From contig JADKBU010000021.1 in assembly GCA_016714935.1 (NCBI GenBank), positions 1-64,000 of the forward strand: a stretch of DNA of 64,000 bases. The letters run 5' to 3'. The notes under the pieces were generated by a model, which worked only from the letters and a program-made list of their open reading frames with translations, had not been told where the DNA came from and ran no database searches. Within the stretch, counting starts at the first letter, position 1. Each line of letters opens with the position of its first letter. The stretch comes from Candidatus Accumulibacter propinquus. GTDB taxonomy: Bacteria; Pseudomonadota; Gammaproteobacteria; Burkholderiales; Rhodocyclaceae. Both the position numbers and the translations under genes were made by a program. Below, in pieces: positions 18,654-27,106 of the stretch.

Positions 18654-19556
18654 GTGGACGGCAGCAAGGCGCCGCCACGCTGGCTGCCGTTTCTGGTCCT
18701 CGGCGTCGGGCTGCTGGCGATCTCCTGCGGCGCCATTCTGGCGCGTTTCGCGCAGGCTCATGGCCTGCCCTCGCTGACCATCGCCACGCTGCGCCTCGGC
18801 CTGGCGGCGCTGCTCATCACCCCGCTCGCGCTCTGGCAATCGGGCCACACCTTGCGCGCGCTGACCCGTCAGCAGGGGCTGCTCACCGTTGGCGCCGGTT
18901 TCTTCCTGGCGCTGCATTTCGCGACCTGGATCACTTCCCTCGAATACACTTCGGTGGCCAGCAGCACGGCGCTGGTGACCACCAACCTGCTGTGGATCGG
19001 CATCGCCTCGTTCGTCCTCTTCGGCGACCGGCCGAGTCGGCTGATGGCTGTCGGTATCGCCATTTCGATCACCGGCAGTGGGCTGATCTTCTGGAGCGAC
19101 AGCCGCGACAGCGCGCCGGGCAGCAATCCCCTGCTCGGCAACTTCCTCGCCGTCGTCGGCAGTTGGTGCTTCTCGGCCTATCTGCTGATCGGCCGCCGCC
19201 TGCGCGCCAGCCTGCCGTTACCGGCGTATGTCTGGCTCGCCTACGGCAGCGCCGCGATTTTTCTGCTGCTTGCCTGCCAGGCCAGTGGTACGCCGCTGAC
19301 CGGATATAGCAACGCCGCGTATGTGGTCGCGCTGGGCCTGGCGATCGGCCCGCAGTTGCTCGGCCACAGCGCGTACAACTGGTCGCTCAAGCACGTTTCG
19401 GCGACCTTCATCGCCGTGGTGACTTTGGGCGAACCGGTCGGCAGCGCGCTGCTGGCATGGATGTTCTTCGGCGAAGCTTTCGCGTTATTGCAGGGAACCG
19501 GGTTTGTGCTGCTGCTCGTCGGAATCTACCTCGCGGCGCGAGGTGAAGGGGGCTAA
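18654..19556 (+). CDS. EamA/DMT-family transporter
   Basis: 300 aa with about ten hydrophobic segments in two EamA repeats (residues 10-140 and 155-295). Family marks include FFLALHFATWITSLEYTSV and LGEPVGSALLAW. The GTG start at 18654 is three bases after the livF stop, so it is probably co-transcribed. The family exports amino acids or other metabolites, or nucleotide sugars; the substrate is not predictable, although the liv context suggests amino acids. Confidence 0.85.
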   Translation: MDGSKAPPRWLPFLVLGVGLLAISCGAILARFAQAHGLPSLTIATLRLGLAALLITPLALWQSGHTLRALTRQQGLLTVGAGFFLALHFATWITSLEYTSVASSTALVTTNLLWIGIASFVLFGDRPSRLMAVGIAISITGSGLIFWSDSRDSAPGSNPLLGNFLAVVGSWCFSAYLLIGRRLRASLPLPAYVWLAYGSAAIFLLLACQASGTPLTGYSNAAYVVALGLAIGPQLLGHSAYNWSLKHVSATFIAVVTLGEPVGSALLAWMFFGEAFALLQGTGFVLLLVGIYLAARGEGG

Positions 19557-19561
19557 CCCGA

Positions 19562-19798
19562 TCACCGTGGAAATTCCAGAGGCTCCGTCACCTCTCGCTC
19601 CGGGAGATCCAGTTCCGTGCCTCCGTAAGCCGGACTGAACACGCGCACCGCCAAGTCTCCGAGCCGCTCGGGCGCCGCGACCGCCTGCTTCAGGATTCGG
19701 CGCGCTTCTTCTTCCATCGACACCCCATGCCTCGCCGCCCGCACGCGCAGTTGTACCAAGGTCTCATCATCGATTTTTCTTACACTTAGACTCGCCAC
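19562..19798 (-). CDS. FitA-like ribbon-helix-helix antitoxin, no toxin partner seen
   Basis: 78 aa. The sequence SLSVRKIDDETLVQLRVRAA followed by HGVSMEEEARRIL is the FitA/Arc-type DNA-binding domain. A GTG start with GGGAG upstream is used. The partner, a PIN-domain VapC/FitB toxin, would normally start right after its stop. Instead the EamA transporter gene ends there on the other strand, with no room for a toxin. The gene is therefore an orphan or remnant. Confidence 0.8.
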   Translation of the reverse strand: MASLSVRKIDDETLVQLRVRAARHGVSMEEEARRILKQAVAAPERLGDLAVRVFSPAYGGTELDLPEREVTEPLEFPR

Positions 19799-20137
19799 GC
19801 CTAGTCTCCCAGGACCGTCGATAAGACGGTCTGATGATAGCGTATGCTGGCATCGCCTGCATACGCCAGCAACAATCCTGTGCGGCAGAACCGGCCCACG
19901 CTAGCCGAGAGGATGCTCTTTCGACGCGGCTTTCTCGAATCGGCATCGGACTGCCGCCACCAGCTCGGTTCGACGGCGACAGAACCGATTCGCCAGTGGC
20001 CGCGCGGCAAACAATGCGACAATGGCGCCTTCGGCGGTCTGCGTTACCGCCATCGCAGCGCGCCGCTCCGCGGGACGGCGTATCGTAAGTCGTGAGGGCT
20101 TCCGCCTCACGACGGTTAACAAAATCGGGAGTCATCG
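19799..20137. other. Gap between antitoxin gene and tlpA-like gene
   Basis: Several overlapping short frames on both strands have arginine-rich shadows and no recognised family. GCGTATGC (19840-19847) and GCATACGC (19859-19866) form an 8-bp inverted repeat 40 bases upstream of the antitoxin start, a candidate self-operator. The last bases hold the GGGAG ribosome site of the next gene. Confidence 0.45.
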
Positions 20138-21799
20138 ATGCGACCCGATGCGCATGTTTTGCGTCGGCGTTTTTTCCTGGCGATCCGTCGCCTTGCCGCC
20201 ATCCTCTGGATCGCCGCTCTTGCCGGGCCATGCGCCGGTGTGCTGCACGCCGCCGAATGGCTCGTTGTGCCCGCCGCTTCGCCGCCGGGCGCGGACGATG
20301 ACGCCCTGCACGCGCTGCTCGCCTCCTGGAAAGGGCGCCCGGTGATCATCAACTTCTGGGCGTCGTGGTGCGAACCGTGTCGCGAAGAGATGCCCTCGCT
20401 GCAGCGCCTCGCCCGCCGGCAACCGCCACAGGGCCTGGCGGTGGCCACCGTCGCAGTCGCCGACCAGCGCACCACGCTCGACCGCTTCCTCGCCGAGAAC
20501 GCCGTGCAACTGCCGGTCGTCGATGATCGCGAACAGTCCATCAGCCGTGCCTGGGGTGCCCGTGTACTTCCCACGACCGTGATCCTTGATCGGCACCACC
20601 GCATTCGACTGCGTGCTCAGGGGACGATTGACTGGGATTCCCCGGCGGTAGAGAAACAACTTCAAGCCCTTTTCAACCCAGGCAGGAGAACCACCATGGA
20701 TCGTCGCCACTTCATCAAGACTGCCGCGCTGTTGGGCGCAGGAACTTTCACCGGGGCGGGTGCCGCGGTGGCGGCCACGGACGGCCGCTTCAATCCCTCG
20801 CCGAACAACGGCTGGCGCGTGTTCGAGGTCAGCACGCGTGCCGAAGTCCTGAAAACCGGTAGCCCGACGCGCGTCTGGCTGCCGCTGCCTTCGCTGGATG
20901 ACCCAGGCTGGATCAGGGGCATGGGCAACGTCTGGCAGGGCAATGCCGCCACCGCCGAAGTGCAACGCGATGCCACCTACGGCGCCTTGATGCTCGCCGC
21001 CACCTGGGAGGCGAATGAGGCCACGCCGGTCATCGAAGTGACCAGTCGTTTCGCAACCCGCGACCGGTCGATCGACCTTTCCCGGCCGGGCAAGGTCGCG
21101 CCTCTGGACAAGGCCACGGCGAAGCGCTACACGAGCGCCACGCAACTGCTGCCAACCGATGGTATCGTCAAGAAGACGTCGGCGGAAATCACCCGCGGTG
21201 CCGGCAGCGATGTCGAAATGGCCAGGGCGATCTACGAATGGATTGTGGACAACACCGCGCGCAACCCCAGGACGCGCGGCTGCGGTACCGGCGACATTCG
21301 CGCCATGCTCGAAACCGGCGACCTCACCGGCAAGTGCGCCGACCTCAATGCCCTGTACGTCGGGCTCGCACGCGCCGCCGGCCTGCCGGCACGCGACGTT
21401 TACGGCATCCGCGTCGCCGACTCCCGGTTCGGCTACAAGAGCCTCGGCAAGAGTGGGGACATTACCAGGGCACAGCACTGTCGCGCCGAAGTCTGGCTGG
21501 CCGGTTTCGGCTGGGTCCCGGTCGATCCGGCCGATGTGCGCAAGGTCGTGCTCGAAGAAAAGCCTGGCCTCGTCCTGGCGGACGACGTCGTCGTAGCGGC
21601 CCGGAACAAACTGTTTGGTGCCTGGGAGATGAACTGGCTGGCGTTCAATGTCGCCCACGACCTCGCGCTACCAGGGTCGAACGGCCCGAGAATCGCTTTC
21701 CTGATGTATCCACAGGGAGAGAATGCGGCTGGGCGCTTCGACAGCCTCGATCCGGACAACTTTCGCTACAAGATCACTTCGCGCGAGATTGCGGCTTGA
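20138..21799 (+). CDS. TlpA-like thioredoxin read in frame into a transglutaminase-like protein
   Basis: 553 codons with no stop between two different proteins. Residues 1-185: basic start, a hydrophobic segment (LAAILWIAALAGPCAGVLHA), then a TlpA/ResA thioredoxin fold with active site C78-E-P-C81. Residues 187-553: starts MDRRHFIKTAALLGAG, a twin-arginine export signal, then a transglutaminase-like domain with GKCADLNALYVGLARAAG, the histidine in AQHCRAEVW and the Asp in VPVDPADV. The second part has its own ATG at 20696 with AGGAGAA six bases before. Either this is a true fusion or a stop codon was lost; two coupled exported proteins seem more natural. Confidence 0.8.
   Translation: MRPDAHVLRRRFFLAIRRLAAILWIAALAGPCAGVLHAAEWLVVPAASPPGADDDALHALLASWKGRPVIINFWASWCEPCREEMPSLQRLARRQPPQGLAVATVAVADQRTTLDRFLAENAVQLPVVDDREQSISRAWGARVLPTTVILDRHHRIRLRAQGTIDWDSPAVEKQLQALFNPGRRTTMDRRHFIKTAALLGAGTFTGAGAAVAATDGRFNPSPNNGWRVFEVSTRAEVLKTGSPTRVWLPLPSLDDPGWIRGMGNVWQGNAATAEVQRDATYGALMLAATWEANEATPVIEVTSRFATRDRSIDLSRPGKVAPLDKATAKRYTSATQLLPTDGIVKKTSAEITRGAGSDVEMARAIYEWIVDNTARNPRTRGCGTGDIRAMLETGDLTGKCADLNALYVGLARAAGLPARDVYGIRVADSRFGYKSLGKSGDITRAQHCRAEVWLAGFGWVPVDPADVRKVVLEEKPGLVLADDVVVAARNKLFGAWEMNWLAFNVAHDLALPGSNGPRIAFLMYPQGENAAGRFDSLDPDNFRYKITSREIAA
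20684..20698 (+). promoter_or_regulatory. Internal ribosome site and ATG for the transglutaminase part
   Basis: AGGAGAA (20684-20690) sits five bases before the ATG at 20696. The following residues form a canonical Tat signal with R189-R190. This supports independent translation of the second part. Confidence 0.6.
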
Positions 21800-21923
21800 G
21801 CGGTCGCCGCCAGGCAAACCCCATCGTCAAATGCGCCAGGCTCTTCTCCGAGGTCGGGAGGAAGACCGATATCTTCGCCCGTCTCACCACCGTCTTGCCG
21901 CCGAATCGGTGTTGTGAGCGCGG

Positions 21924-22199
21924 CTAATCGTCATCGTCGCTACCGTCCCGGCGCGGCACGGTTTGCGGGTCGCAGGTGATCGGACGGTAGATCTCTACCC
22001 GGTCGCCCGGCCGGAGAGGCGCATCGAGCTTCACCAGCCGGCCGAAGACCCCCACCTTCTGGGTTTCCAGATCGATGGTCGGGAAGGACTTGAGGATTCC
22101 GGAGTGGTTGATCGCGTCGCTCACGCTGGACGCCTCCGGAACTTCGATGGTGAGCCACACTTGCTGGCCGGCTTCCGAGTAGGCCACTCCGATCTGCAT
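21924..22199 (-). CDS. rnfH: RnfH family protein (UPF0125)
   Basis: 91 aa, ubiquitin-like beta-grasp small protein. It has IGVAYSEAGQQVWLTIEVP, VGVFGRLVKLDAPLRPGDRVEIYRP and an acidic tail. It is last in the rnf operon, 13 bases after rnfD. Its role in Rnf function is not defined biochemically. Confidence 0.88.
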   Translation of the reverse strand: MQIGVAYSEAGQQVWLTIEVPEASSVSDAINHSGILKSFPTIDLETQKVGVFGRLVKLDAPLRPGDRVEIYRPITCDPQTVPRRDGSDDDD

Positions 22200-22212
22200 G
22201 TTTGTCTCCTAG

Positions 22213-23286
22213 CTATTTGCCGGGTTCAAGCGCAACACCCTGGCGATTGCGTCCATAGATCCGTGGCCTGATGTAACTGTCGATGATCGGGGTCAGAGAG
22301 TTCATCAGCAGCACGGCAAAGGCCACACCTTCCGGGTAGCCCGCCCAGGTGCGGATCACGTAGGTCAGCACGCCGCAGCCAGCACCGAAGACCAGTTGCC
22401 CGCGTGGCGTGTTGGGCGAGGTGACATAGTCGGTAGCAATGAAGAACGCACCGAGCATGGCACCACCGGAGAGCAGATGGGTGGACGCTTCCATGTACCG
22501 TGCCGGGTCGATGGCGTTGAGAATCGCCGCCGGTATGGCAATACCGAGCAGCATCGCCAGCGGGATGTGCCAGGTGATGGTGCGCAGGAAGATCATCGCC
22601 ACGCCGCCGCCGGCAATCAACCAGGTGGCTGTTTCGCCAAGACTGCCGGCGCGGCTGCCGTACCAGCCCTGGATCGGCGCATGCAGCAGCGACTGCGCCA
22701 GGTCGACGCCGCGCGACAGTTCGGTCTTGGCAAAGCCGAGCAGCGACGCGCTGGCAACGGTGTCGAAGGCCGGCTGCATGCCCTTGAGGGTGATCAGGAG
22801 CCCGGCAATGGGCCCCGGCGCGGCCGCCGCGACGATCGGCAGCGGCGCCACCCAGGCGGTCATGTGCACCGGGAAGGAAATCAGCAGCGCCACCCGCGCG
22901 ACCATGGCCGGATTGAACAGATTCTGGCCGAGACCGCCGAAAACCTGCTTGCCCAACACCGTCGCGAAAAGACCGCCGAAGACGCCGATCCACCACGGTG
23001 CCCAGGGCGGCAGCGACAACGCCAGGAGCCAGCCGGTCAGCACCGCCGATCCATCCAAGAGGACCGGTGCCACGGCACGTCCCTGTAGTTGCAGGCACAC
23101 CGCTTCACCACCGGCGGCGGCGCCGACGGTGATCATCCAGAGGTAAATCGCCGGCCAGCCGTAAAGCCAGAATCCGAACAGCGTCGCCGGCGTCAGCGCG
23201 ACCATCACGATGATCATGACGCGGCTGACGCTGTTCGGCGTGGCGGCATAGGGTGCAGCCACCGGCATTTCCACAGGCCGGGTCAT
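22213..23286 (-). CDS. rnfD: Rnf electron transport complex subunit D
   Basis: 357 aa inner-membrane subunit with about nine hydrophobic segments. It contains GKQVFGGLGQNLFNPAMVARVALL and the covalent-FMN threonine region FFIATDYVTSP. The ATG at 23286 has AGGAGG upstream and overlaps the rnfC end by four bases. The frame is open much further upstream, but that part is a shadow of rnfC. It works in the ferredoxin:NAD+ oxidoreductase coupled to ion movement. Confidence 0.93.
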   Translation of the reverse strand: MTRPVEMPVAAPYAATPNSVSRVMIIVMVALTPATLFGFWLYGWPAIYLWMITVGAAAGGEAVCLQLQGRAVAPVLLDGSAVLTGWLLALSLPPWAPWWIGVFGGLFATVLGKQVFGGLGQNLFNPAMVARVALLISFPVHMTAWVAPLPIVAAAAPGPIAGLLITLKGMQPAFDTVASASLLGFAKTELSRGVDLAQSLLHAPIQGWYGSRAGSLGETATWLIAGGGVAMIFLRTITWHIPLAMLLGIAIPAAILNAIDPARYMEASTHLLSGGAMLGAFFIATDYVTSPNTPRGQLVFGAGCGVLTYVIRTWAGYPEGVAFAVLLMNSLTPIIDSYIRPRIYGRNRQGVALEPGK

Positions 23287-24782
23287 GTGCTTGCCTCCTG
23301 GGGCTCGGGCTGCGGGCTCGGCACGCGGGCCTTGGCGGCGGCACGCTCGGCCTTGCGGCGCGCGGCTACCTCGGCTTTTTCCCGGGCGTCGCGTTCGAGG
23401 CGGGCGAGGCGCGCTTCGGCCAGGCGCTTGCCCGCCTCGGTGCGCAGCTTGGCACGCTCGCGCGCCGACAACTCGCCCTTGGCGTGGCTGAAGTACTGCA
23501 CCAGCGGAATATGCGAGGGACAGACATAGGCGCAGCAGCCGCACGAAATGCAATCGCTGAGCGAGTATCCGATGGCTCCGTCGAGGTCGCCGCTGCGGAT
23601 GTGGGCCGCCATTTCCAGCGGCAGCAGGCCCATCGGACAGGCGCGCGTACAGGAACCGCAGCGGATACAGGGCCCGACCTCGGGCACCGCCGCCTCGACG
23701 GCATCGAAGGCGAGGATGCCGCTGGCCCCCTTGACCAGCGGCACGCGGCCATGCCGCAGCAGCGTGCCCATCATCGGCCCCCCGAGGATCAGCCGCGCCG
23801 GCGCCTGTGCGAGCCCGCAGAACGCGAGCAGGTCGTCGACCAGGGTGCCGAGCGGGGCGAAGATGTTGCCCGGCGCCGTCACGGCTGCGCCGTTGATGGT
23901 CACGATGCGCTCGACCAGCGGCTGCCCCAGACGGATGGCCTTGTGCACGGCGGCGCACGTCGAGACGTTGTGCACCAGCACGCCGACCTCGGCCGCGCGC
24001 GCATCCGCGGGCACTTCCTTGCCGGTCAGGGTCTGGATCAACTGTTTGTCCGAACCCATCGGGTAGCGCGCGGGCACCGGCCGGATCTTCACTTCCGGGT
24101 AGGCGGCGGCGGCTCTGGTCATCGCCGCGATGGCTTCGGGCTTGTTGTCCTCGATGCCGACCAGGGATTCGTCGGCGCCGATGGCATGCATGATGATGCG
24201 CGCGCCGTCGACCACCTGCTCCGGAAAGTCGCGCATGATGCGGTCGTCGCTCGAAACATAGGGCTCACACTCGCCGCCATTGACGATCAGCGTGCGCACG
24301 CCCAGGCGTCGGCCCAGCACGAACTTGACAGCGGCCGGGAAGGTGGCGCCGCCGAGGCCGACCACCCCCGCCGCCGCGGTGCGTCTGGCGATTTCCTCGG
24401 GCGCCAGGGCAAAGGGATCGGCAACCGGGTCGGTATCGATCCAGCGGTCGGCGAAATCGGATTCAATCGTGATCGCGGCAAAACCGAGCCCGGATGGATG
24501 CGGAGCGGTCACTTCGGCGATGGCGGTGACGGTGCCGGACACCGAGGCGTGGATCGGCGCCGAGATGTTGCCCTGCGACTGGGCCAGCAACTGCCCCTTG
24601 AGAACCTTTTGGCCGACCAGGACCACCGGCCGCGCGGCGCCACCCACATGCTGCTGCAGGGGCATATGGACGCGTGCCGGTTGCGGCAGCACGCGCAGCG
24701 GAACGTCGGCCGCGGGGCGCTTGTGGTCGTCGGGATGCACGCCCCAGCGCGGTTCCTTGAAGAAGCGTTCGATCAGTCGCAT
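23283..24782 (-). CDS. rnfC: Rnf electron transport complex subunit C
   Basis: 499 aa, peripheral NADH-binding subunit. It begins with the RnfC barrel region (MPLQQHVGGAARPVVLVGQ). The flavin/NADH region has VGLGGATFPAAVKF and NGGECEPYVSSDDRIM. Two [4Fe-4S] motifs follow, C-x2-C-x2-C-x3-CP (CIRCGSCTRACP) and CISCGCCAYVCP. The C-terminus is a lysine/arginine/alanine-rich coiled tail. It overlaps rnfD by four bases. Confidence 0.94.
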   Translation of the reverse strand: MRLIERFFKEPRWGVHPDDHKRPAADVPLRVLPQPARVHMPLQQHVGGAARPVVLVGQKVLKGQLLAQSQGNISAPIHASVSGTVTAIAEVTAPHPSGLGFAAITIESDFADRWIDTDPVADPFALAPEEIARRTAAAGVVGLGGATFPAAVKFVLGRRLGVRTLIVNGGECEPYVSSDDRIMRDFPEQVVDGARIIMHAIGADESLVGIEDNKPEAIAAMTRAAAAYPEVKIRPVPARYPMGSDKQLIQTLTGKEVPADARAAEVGVLVHNVSTCAAVHKAIRLGQPLVERIVTINGAAVTAPGNIFAPLGTLVDDLLAFCGLAQAPARLILGGPMMGTLLRHGRVPLVKGASGILAFDAVEAAVPEVGPCIRCGSCTRACPMGLLPLEMAAHIRSGDLDGAIGYSLSDCISCGCCAYVCPSHIPLVQYFSHAKGELSARERAKLRTEAGKRLAEARLARLERDAREKAEVAARRKAERAAAKARVPSPQPEPQEAST

Positions 24783-24792
24783 GGCGATTCCT

Positions 24793-25320
24793 TCAGACGG
24801 TAGCGGGTCTTGGCCAGATCCAGTGCGGCAGGGTCACCGGCACCGGCACCATGCCCATGGCCTCGGTTGGGCAACGGTCCACACAGGCGCCGCAGCCGGT
24901 GCACGCTTCACGGATCACGTTGTGGATCTGCTTGGCCGCGCCGATGATCGCGTCGGTCGGGCAGACCTTGCTGCAACGACAACAGCCGGTGCAGATGTCC
25001 TCGGCGACAAAGGCGAGTTGCGGACCATCGTCACGTACCGCCGCGAGGTCGATCCGGATACCGAGTCTGGCGGCGATGGCTTCCGCGACAGCGCGTCCGC
25101 CCGGCGGGCAGAGCGTCGGTGCCGCTTCATTGCGCGCCAGGGCTGCCGCGGCCTGGGCGCAGCCGACAAAACCGCACTGCCCACATTGCGAGCCGGGCAA
25201 CAGCGCCTGCAATTCGGCTTCGAGCGGATTCTCCTCGACCGCGAGGTAACGGGCGGCCAGTCCGAGAAGGCCGCCCAGGGCAATACCCATGAGGGTTAGA
25301 CTGGCGACTGCGATGAACAT
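24793..25320 (-). CDS. rnfB: Rnf electron transport complex subunit B
   Basis: 175 aa. An N-terminal membrane anchor (FIAVASLTLMGIALGGLLGLAA) is followed by the cluster motif CGQCGFVGC...CPPGG and two ferredoxin clusters CTGCCRCSKVCP and CTGCGACVDRCP. The ATG at 25320 gives the anchor at the very N-terminus as in the family. It passes electrons between ferredoxin and the membrane subunits. Confidence 0.94.
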   Translation of the reverse strand: MFIAVASLTLMGIALGGLLGLAARYLAVEENPLEAELQALLPGSQCGQCGFVGCAQAAAALARNEAAPTLCPPGGRAVAEAIAARLGIRIDLAAVRDDGPQLAFVAEDICTGCCRCSKVCPTDAIIGAAKQIHNVIREACTGCGACVDRCPTEAMGMVPVPVTLPHWIWPRPATV

Positions 25321-25333
25321 GACGATCCCCTTT

Positions 25334-25915
25334 TCAACCGGTACTGATACCGGAAAAACCCATGAAAGCCATCGCCAGCAGGCTGGCAACGATGAAACCG
25401 ATCGGCGGCCCGGCAAAAAGTCGCGGCACCGCGGCCACAGCCAGGCGTTCGCGCTGCCCGGCAAAAATCACCATCACCAGGCTGTACCCGACCGACGAAG
25501 CGAAGGCGAACAGCGTGCTGGTCATGAAGTTCATGCGGCCTTCGACCAGCAGCAGGGCAACGCCGAGCACGGCACAGTTGGTGGTGATCAGCGGCAGGTA
25601 GATGCCCAACATCTGGAACAACGGCGGCGAGACCTTGCGTACCGTCAGTTCGGTGAACTGCACCGCGCTGGCAATCACCAGGATGAAGGTGACGGTGCGC
25701 AGGAAACCCAGTCCATAGGGGGCCAGCAGGTAGTGCTGCACCGCCCAGTCGGCCATCGACGATACGGTAATGACGAAGGTCGTCGCCAACCCCATGCCGG
25801 CGGCCGCGTCGATCCGCGTCGTGACGCCCATGAACGAACACAGGCCCAGGAAGCGTGCCAGGATCACGTTGTTGACCAGCGCCGCGCCGATCATCATCAG
25901 TGCGTAGTCTTTCAT
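25334..25915 (-). CDS. rnfA: Rnf electron transport complex subunit A
   Basis: 193 aa, six membrane segments. ALVNNVILARFLGLCSFMGVT and ANCAVLG-type motifs (here TTNCAVLGVALL) carry the conserved cysteines of the RnfA/RnfE pair. It overlaps rseC by four bases. Confidence 0.94.
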   Translation of the reverse strand: MKDYALMMIGAALVNNVILARFLGLCSFMGVTTRIDAAAGMGLATTFVITVSSMADWAVQHYLLAPYGLGFLRTVTFILVIASAVQFTELTVRKVSPPLFQMLGIYLPLITTNCAVLGVALLLVEGRMNFMTSTLFAFASSVGYSLVMVIFAGQRERLAVAAVPRLFAGPPIGFIVASLLAMAFMGFSGISTG

Positions 25916-26406
25916 GCCTCACCCTTTCCGCCGCAGGACTCGCCAGGCCGCGCCCGGCGCAGGAAGCGGGGCGCCAATTCACCGCGCGCTGAAAGACGCC
26001 GGGCCCCGAAACCCGCCAGCAGCAGGCCGACGGCAAGACCCACCGCGGCGGCAGCCATGCTCTCGACATCCCCACCGCCAAGCGCCTGCACGGCGCCGCC
26101 GGCGATCAGCGAACTGGCCAGCGGCAAGCCGTAAGCGATCAATGCGCCCTTGAGCAGGGTCTGCGCGCCGACGCCGATGACGACCCGCTCACCGACGCCG
26201 AAATCCTGTTGTCCGTGCAGCACAAAGCGTCGTGCCTCGATGCGGTTGGCGAGGCTACCGATGCCCTTGCTGCCGCACTGTCCGGCGGCGGCGCAGGCGC
26301 CACAGCTGGTGGTCTGCTCGGGTTCCAGCCAGATCACGCCATCCTTTGCCTGGACGACGCGGGCAATGCCCTCGACCGTGTCGCTGCTGCTGATCGTAGC
26401 TGCCAT
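25912..26406 (-). CDS. rseC: RseC/MucC-family protein within the rnf operon
   Basis: 164 aa. The N-terminal part has four cysteines (SCGACAAAGQCG plus downstream), as in RseC, followed by two membrane segments (about residues 75-120) and a basic tail. In E. coli RseC with RsxABCDGE (Rnf homologues) keeps SoxR reduced. Its location between rnfE and rnfA supports a part in Rnf assembly or function. An alternative ATG at 26424 adds six residues; AAAGGG favours 26406. Confidence 0.85.
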   Translation of the reverse strand: MAATISSSDTVEGIARVVQAKDGVIWLEPEQTTSCGACAAAGQCGSKGIGSLANRIEARRFVLHGQQDFGVGERVVIGVGAQTLLKGALIAYGLPLASSLIAGGAVQALGGGDVESMAAAAVGLAVGLLLAGFGARRLSARGELAPRFLRRARPGESCGGKGEA

Positions 26407-26427
26407 GTCAATCCCTTTCGTCATGAT

Positions 26428-27105
26428 TCAGGCGATGCCGTGTGCGCCGGCCATCTGGATTTCCTTGCCGGCACGCAGATCCAGCAGGCGCTTGCCCACC
26501 ACCATGAGCCCCGTCACCAGAAAGCCCCCAGGTGGCAGGATCATCATCAACACGCCCATGCTGGCCGGCAGCAGACGCAGTTCCATGAACTTGAAGGACG
26601 GTCCGAGAAGCAGGGAGGCATCCGCGAAAAGCGTTCCCGAGCCGATGATCTCGCGCACCGCGCCAATTGCCGTCAGTGCGATCGTAAAACCAAGGCCCAT
26701 GCACAGGCCATCGACGAATGCCGGAACGATCGGTGCCTTGGCGGCGAAAGCTTCCAGGCGCGCGAGCGGCAGGCAGTTCGAAACGATCAGCGGAATGAAC
26801 AGCCCCAGCACCTTGTACAGTTCGTGCATCCAGGCGTTCATCGCCAGGTCAACCAGGGTCACCATCGTGGCCACGATGAGGATGAACACCGGGATCCGTA
26901 CCTCCTGGCTGATGTGGTTGCGGAAGGTGGCGACCAGCAGACTGGAGGCCGCCATCACCGCCGCCGTTGCCAGCCCCATGCCGAAGCCGTTGGTGGCACT
27001 GGTGGTCATGGCCATGGTCGGGCACATCCCCAGCAGCATGCTGAAGACGCCGTTGTTGTCCCACAGGCCATCCCGGACAATCCTGGTGTAGGCGTTGTTG
27101 CTCAT
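26428..27105 (-). CDS. rnfE: Rnf electron transport complex subunit E
   Basis: 225 aa, six membrane segments. GLWDNNGVFSMLLGMCPTMAMTTS and VSNCLPLARLEAFA are family motifs with conserved cysteines. It pairs with RnfA to form the membrane core. It starts one base after the rnfG stop. Confidence 0.94.
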   Translation of the reverse strand: MSNNAYTRIVRDGLWDNNGVFSMLLGMCPTMAMTTSATNGFGMGLATAAVMAASSLLVATFRNHISQEVRIPVFILIVATMVTLVDLAMNAWMHELYKVLGLFIPLIVSNCLPLARLEAFAAKAPIVPAFVDGLCMGLGFTIALTAIGAVREIIGSGTLFADASLLLGPSFKFMELRLLPASMGVLMMILPPGGFLVTGLMVVGKRLLDLRAGKEIQMAGAHGIA

Positions 27106-27106
27106 T

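Noticed and set aside
22213..23958. Single 581-codon frame covering rnfD and part of rnfC
   Set aside because: Only the part from 23286 matches RnfD; the upstream part is another frame of rnfC. The ribosome site and family N-terminus fix the start.
26407..26424. Earlier ATG for rseC
   Set aside because: No ribosome site precedes it; AAAGGG favours the ATG at 26406. The difference is only six residues.
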